DNA of 64,000 nucleotides. Source: Micropterix aruncella (lineage: Eukaryota; Arthropoda; Insecta; Lepidoptera; Micropterigidae). The notes under the pieces were generated by a model that had not been told where the DNA came from, searched no databases, and saw only the letters and a list, made by a program, of their open reading frames with translations. Below are positions 59,345 to 64,000 of the stretch, one piece after another (positions within the stretch are counted from its first letter, which is position 1; every line of letters begins with the position of its first letter). Both the position numbers and the translations under genes were made by a program. The stretch is taken from NCBI GenBank assembly GCA_944548615.1, contig OX155955.1, forward strand, positions 16,184,818 to 16,248,817, in the 5' to 3' direction.

Positions 59345-59455
59345 AGTCTGCCTAAATATTAAAGTGTGTAATTATTACGTATTTAAACCTGTATATCAAA
59401 TAAAAAATTGACGTCTATGTATATAATATTAAAATAATAAAAGCTATGATTTAAA

Positions 59456-60117
59456 AAATTGTTTGCTGTTATATTTTGAAATAGGATACGGCACAGGCGT
59501 GTTTACAGTGCCATCCAAAGTGCGCCGTCATACTGTTATATCACTAGCGCCGCCATATTGAAGTTAAGAGAAAATTAATATTTTTTTTGGAACTATGAGT
59601 GCTATCTGTAGATGGCACTCCGTGGCATTCAGAAGGCACACCTATGGCAAACGTGTACGTTGCGTTTTGTAGTAAAATCTGAGCTGCCAAATCGTATTAC
59701 GGCATAATCGATGGTACCATATTAGGTTCGGTCTCCAAACACCCCTCTGACTGTTTCTTCGCCCCTCCTCCTCAAATCGATTCTTGTATGTTAATAAACC
59801 ATTTATTTGTCGCAACACAAATTGACATTAGCATAAAAATAATTAATGGCGGTCGGTAAGGCTAATCATAAGTCGCGGACAGGAATATAGACGAGATTTG
59901 TACCTACATTCATTACTATATCGTGCACATTGTAACTATATTCTATGAAACCAGTGTTCAAGCGGATTGTAATTATTAAGAGGGCGGATCCATAACTAGC
60001 TATGTTGTGATAATTTGTTATCCTTTTGTTTATGCTGGGATAGGTTTAGCCAATAAACTGTATGTGTTAGATTATAACAGGCTGGTGCAGGGAAATCGAA
60101 AATATACCAATGTATAA
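59456..60117. other. No gene seen
   Basis: A moderately CG-containing part at 59480-59660 has 'gtgccatccaaagtgcgccg' and 'atctgtagatggcactccg' words. No frame recognised. Confidence 0.5.
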
Positions 60118-60340
60118 TATATTTTTATTTATTTATTTTATTAGAATTATCAAATTAACCATTTACAATAATTATAATATTAAAACAAATGGCAAAAATT
60201 TTCCTCTTTCATTCACTGGCTAGTACTGCCCAACTGGGATATACCCTTTCAAGGGCAAATAAAATATGTATAGCATTAATGTTTACTTAGCCCCTTAGAG
60301 CATAATTTGTCAACATCATATTTATAAAAGAGTGACCCTG
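60118..60340 (-). repeat. Reversed LINE 3' end
   Basis: 'tttttatttatttattttat' opens a segment with 'ttaaccatttacaataatta' and 'gtactgcccaactgggatat'; on the minus strand this is an untranslated end with an AATAAATAAATA tail. Confidence 0.5.
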
Positions 60341-60574
60341 AACAAATACGTTATCAAGTAGCTTAGGACGAAAAGTAGAAGTGAATGCGAAGAAATGTTA
60401 CTCGCATTCTGATGAAAGCTATTTGATACTTGATAATATATATTAGCTTTATATTAATATATTTTTTGTCGGTTATGTATTTATTCACTTAAATAAATCT
60501 CTTTAATTTTTTAAGAATGATTCAGCAATTTGAATTAATGAATGTGCAGAACAAGTAAATACAAAAAAAAAAAA
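60341..60574. other. AT-rich stretch
   Basis: No gene seen; an A run of about 16 lies at 60562-60577. Confidence 0.5.
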
Positions 60575-60900
60575 AAAAGTTATGGCTTTTTATGAAATAT
60601 TTTAGTGGTTTATATATTTATACATTTACATGCATGCATATTTCCGGAATGTACTCAATCAGACCTTTCATTTGACACTAAACACTATATATTTATGTTT
60701 TTTTAATTGCAATTAATTTGCGGTTAAGGTATTGTATAATACTCGGGATCACAACGATTCTAACAATGCCACACATTTCTAAATCGGTTTAAGCGCTTAG
60801 AAGTTATGGTGGAATAAAAAACGTAAAATATAAATAGATGAACCCTGAACACGTTATACTCCTTTTTTGTTAGCCAGTCGTGTTAAAAAGGAAATCACCC
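60575..60900 (+). repeat. Dispersed repeat family H, copy 3
   Basis: Contains both halves of the family: 'tttatgaaatattttagtgg', 'catatttccggaatgtactc', 'tttcatttgacactaaacac', then 'caacgattctaacaatgcca' and 'gaagttatggtggaataaaa'. Confidence 0.75.
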
Positions 60901-61664
60901 CAGAATAGTCATAAAATCTAGTGGCGTGATACAATCCACCCAAGTCTCATCTAATCTGATGTTAAAATATTATTATTTATATTATTTTTTTTGTCAAAAT
61001 CTATTACCTACTTTGAAAAATTTTATAAAATAAATTGAAAAAATAAAAATTAGACATAGCTACCAAAAGCTTAATTTTATCTGTTTGTCTGTTCAATAGA
61101 CGAATTAAACTGAAGAATAGCTCCACAGATTTTGATGAGGTTTCCATAGCTTTGTATTTTTAAAACAATCAAAATATCAATATAGGTTTTGAATTAAAAG
61201 AAAAACAGCCTTAGGTACTTACAATTTTATTAATATGTCGTTTTATTAATGAAGTATAAAACGCAGTCAATTAATTTTTGTGGTTTTTGAGAAAATAAGT
61301 AAGGTACGAAATGGGTTTTCTAACAATGTCCATACCCTTTTGCAATCCTGAGAAGCTATCAGATGACTGCAACCAAATACATGGCCGCTGGTGGAAATCT
61401 ACGAATCTCAAAGTACACTCGACCTCCCGCCGAAGTAAATCAGCCGCACGCGCATACAAACTGGATTGGCGCAATATAAATATTCCCTCCTCCCGCTTTT
61501 ATGGCCGTCAATGATGGCGTTATTGCGATCCGATGCGGACTTGTTAGAAAACGCCACGTCATAAATATTACTTACCACACTGTGAGCATCCACCACACCA
61601 GCGCGGATATTCAATTTGTCGGAAGTATTATGAACTCAAATTGGTTTTAGCATTAACGCCCTGC
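60901..61664. other. No gene assigned
   Basis: AT-rich to 61300, then more balanced sequence with short frames on both strands (61311-61514, 61271-61474, 61408-61614). None is recognised. 'tctgtttgtctgttcaatag' near 61080 resembles Helitron or LINE tails. Confidence 0.4.
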
Positions 61665-61815
61665 GATGCATGTGGAAGGAAACATTGCAGTGGATCGTCT
61701 CCCTCTGCTCGAACACAGGTTAATCCAAGAGTTGTACGCGTTCGCAATAGATACGACACGAACGGGAATCGGCCGGATCGTTGCTCTCCTCAGACCTCTA
61801 TTCGATTCAGAAACT
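61665..61815 (+). repeat. Dispersed repeat family I, copy 2
   Basis: 'acacaggttaatccaagagt', 'gcaatagatacgacacgaac', 'gggaatcggccggatcgttg' and 'cctctattcgattcag' correspond to 44960-45125. Confidence 0.55.
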
Positions 61816-62024
61816 GCCTTTGTAAGCAGATGATTTATTATTTAATTAATTAACGCATTTACAAAGCACATGTATCACCAATAATTATATAAATATACAT
61901 GTATTTATATTTAAAAAAAATTAAAATACCACGCCCGATATGAGCATTGCATGTGCGCGCAAACAGCTCATTTCCACCCAAGGTGTCCCCGGATCGGAAC
62001 CTCCGATCCCAATTAAGATCCGAA

Positions 62025-63650
62025 TAAATTAAGTCGCCACATGGAAAGGAAGCATCCCGATTTTAAAAATAGGCCGGTTTATTTTTTTGAAGAAAAAACG
62101 CAAGAGAGATGAAGTCAATGCAAAGTATTGTACCAACATCGATGAAAACGCATTGCACGCCGCATACTTGATTAGCTTGTGTTTCGCTGATTCAGGAAAA
62201 TCCCATACGATTGGAGAGAATTTAGTGCTTCCAGCCATCAAAGACACAGTTTAAGTTATGTTTGGTGAAAATAAATATAAAGAAAGTCGAATGCATACCT
62301 CTTGCATACCTCGAAAGCATACCTTCATCGCAGGATCGACGTAGCAGATTGGGTAAATACGCAGAGTGGGTAAGAGTGACTTTTTTGATTGCAAATAGAT
62401 GAGTCGACTGATGTACCAGTTACTAGCATTCGTACATTACGTATGGCACAATGAAATACATAAAGATATGTTGTTTTGTGAAGCAATTGCTAGAGGCACT
62501 AGTGAGGAGATATTCAAAACCCTCGATATTTACATACAAGCGAAATGACTGAACTGGAAAAAGTGTATTGGAATTTGTACGGATTGTGCTCGTGCTATGT
62601 GCGGCAAAAATAGTAGTGTAGTCACTCGAGTTCTTCGAGCCAGTCCGGACGCTTCGTGGACTCACTGCAGCCTTCACAGAGAGGCATTAGTATCGAATAC
62701 TATGTCAGAAGAAATGAAACAAGTACTAAACACTGCAGTGAAAATTGTGAATTTCATCAAAACAAGACCATTGCAAGCACGCCTATTCCAGAAACTGTGT
62801 GAGGAGATAGGAAGTAACCGCAAATCAATTCTATTGCACACCGAAGTACGCTGGCTGTCTTGAGGGAATGCACTAACGAGACTGGTAGAACTACGCGATG
62901 AAGTTGCAATGTTTCTCGATGGAAAAAGTGAATTAGTCGAATCACTACGTGATGAGGACTTTGTACTTAAGCTAACATATTTGGTTGATATATTTTCAAA
63001 ATTAAATGAACTTAATCTATACCTACAAGGAGATGGTAGTTCTGACATTTTTAATACTCACGACAAAATTCGGGCATTCCTGAGAAAACTTGAGTTGTGG
63101 AAGAATAACTCTGAACAGCGAAAGTTCGACTGCTTTCTAGCTTTAGATACATTCATAAACTAAAATCAACTGCAACCATCCAGTTACTTAATAACAAGCA
63201 ATTTACGATCATTTGAATTCGTTAAAATGCGATTTCGAACATTACTTCCTTCAAGAAATGACAAACCTCGAAAAGATAAATTGGGTTATCAATCCATTTC
63301 AAACAGCATTCCCTAAAACTGGACTGTCAACTAATGCTGATGAAGAGTTAATTGACTTGTCAGAAGATACCTACTAGAAGAGCACATTCAATCGCCAACG
63401 CTTGACACAATTCTGGCTATCTCTATGTGCTACACATCCGCACATGTATGCTGAGGCAGCAAACGTTCTACTCCCATTCACAACGTCGTATTTGTGTGAA
63501 GTAGGTTTTACTGCTATGACAAGTATAAAGACAAAGTACAGCAACAAGCTAGATTCGTCAAATTATCTGCACTTAGAAATATCTCGCATTAAAGTTGACG
63601 TAGACGCTGTCATTTTGAAAAATAGAAAGCAGGCTCTTCCGTCACACTGA
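62025..63650 (+). pseudogene. hAT transposase, ZBED/SCAND3-like group, decayed
   Basis: The end of a BED-type finger (HMERKHPDFKNRPVYFFEEK) is followed by KSHTIGENLVLPAIKDTV, LQIDESTDVPVTS (first catalytic Asp), LLAFVHYVWH..IHKDMLFCEA, CTDCARAMCGKNS (second Asp; Gly to Cys), HCSLHREAL, KIVNFIKTRPLQARLFQKLC and HTEVRWLS-stop-GNALTRL, where the stop replaces the usual Arg. Then INWVINPFQ and finally LLPFTTSYLCEVGFTAMTSI (catalytic Glu in CE.GF) to a natural stop at 63650. At least four frameshifts and several stops inactivate it. The intact protein would cut and paste its element using the TIR at 63890-63912. Related host genes derived from this group exist, but the decay argues against domestication here. 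Confidence 0.88.
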
Positions 63651-63835
63651 ATTATTTTGCCGTACCTACCCTATGATTTTTAAAGTAGGTAAGTAGGTAG
63701 GTATGTAAACGTAGTTCTTAGTTTCTATATGTTGTCGCACCTTACAATTTCTTACAAAATAAGGACTTACTTATGATACTTACAAATGAAATGTTTTTTT
63801 TTTTTTTACATCAAAACCATTCACTAACTTTTCGG

Positions 63836-63912
63836 AAAAAGTTCTCGCTGGGTCGCAAAATATTGTGATTTTAAAAAGTGGGTGGCGAGGTCAATAAGTT
63901 TGAGAACCCCTG
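63836..63912 (-). repeat. Right terminal inverted repeat of the hAT element
   Basis: On the minus strand from 63912 the end reads CAGGGGTTCTCAAACTT, the characteristic start of this hAT group. AGATATAT (63913-63920) would be the 8-bp duplication. I could not find the partner left end between 61850 and 62030, so that side is lost or altered. Confidence 0.75.
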
Positions 63913-64000
63913 AGATATATGTATTTACATAAGGGATTATTAATTTAGCAATAGGTATTTTCGTGAACTAAACGTGTTTTGTGATCTTAAACTGCGACAA
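63913..64000. other. Flanking AT-rich DNA
   Basis: Short stretch beyond the hAT end; nothing recognised. Confidence 0.6.

Larger units (their letters stand above)
58245..59455 (+). repeat. Dispersed repeat family A, copy 3 with two nested insertions
   Basis: Family A blocks at 58245-58423, 59080-59205 and 59345-59455 continue one another when compared with copy 2. They are separated by a family B element (58424-59079) and a foldback family G copy (about 59206-59344). Confidence 0.75.

Noticed and set aside
61271..61853. Overlapping short frames as host exons
   Set aside because: Part of the stretch (61665-61815) recurs at 44960-45125 as a dispersed noncoding repeat.

Overview
The window is animal nuclear DNA, most likely from an insect and probably a moth or butterfly. 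I infer this from a very AT-rich background, long (TA)n tracts, and a dense mix of Helitron, hAT, jockey/R1-type, Penelope-type and Gypsy-type remnants. Helitron termini of the form TC...CTAG and dispersed repeats carrying 'gcgccatct' blocks look lepidopteran, but this rests on recall, not on a search. No complete host gene is recognisable. The content is almost entirely mobile-element debris, microsatellites and a few possible isolated exons, as expected of heterochromatin, a repeat-rich intergenic region or a sex-limited chromosome.

Layout. 0-4.3 kb: (TA)n tracts around a nearly identical 557-bp tandem array (4.6 copies) capped by one inverted copy; each unit holds a 46-codon exon-like frame with a splice-donor match. 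4.3-9.6 kb: a decayed LINE reverse transcriptase (RT) end, an exon-like frame on the minus strand at 7.7-7.9 kb, and a dispersed repeat (family A) split by an 88-bp-arm foldback. 9.6-13.7 kb: family C repeats, more than 850 bp of (TA)n, and a 54-bp palindrome. 14-17.8 kb: LTR-like tandem repeats, a jockey-like RT remnant, a Gypsy-type gag fragment and a minisatellite. 20-23.5 kb: a diverged tandem duplication with a better-conserved GC-rich core, a SINE, and a foldback with 110-bp arms. 24.2-26.2 kb: a non-LTR element carrying only an intact ORF1 (gag), framed by a 15-bp target-site duplication. 27-31.4 kb: a SINE, a TIR element, an 840-bp hAT-type non-autonomous element with a perfect 8-bp duplication, and a 760-bp non-autonomous Helitron.

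35.96-42.14 kb: an end-to-end 6.19-kb Helitron on the minus strand whose Rep-helicase frame is broken only by two in-frame TAG codons and a Walker A glycine-to-alanine change. 42-54.5 kb: repeat families A, B, C, H and I, LINE 3' ends, a TIR element with a LINE nested in it, and an R1/jockey-type RNase H remnant. 57.0-57.4 kb: the GIY-YIG end of a Penelope-like element. 58.2-59.5 kb: a family A copy holding two separate nested insertions. 62-63.9 kb: a decayed hAT transposase of the ZBED/SCAND3-like group with its right terminal inverted repeat (TIR).

Functionally the window is a record of transposition. Proteins encoded by the autonomous elements (Helitron RepHel, hAT transposase, LINE RT) belong to the classes that would mobilise the short non-autonomous relatives nearby. 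The nested insertions give a relative order of events: family A first, then the foldbacks and family B inside it; the TIR element first, then a LINE inside it.
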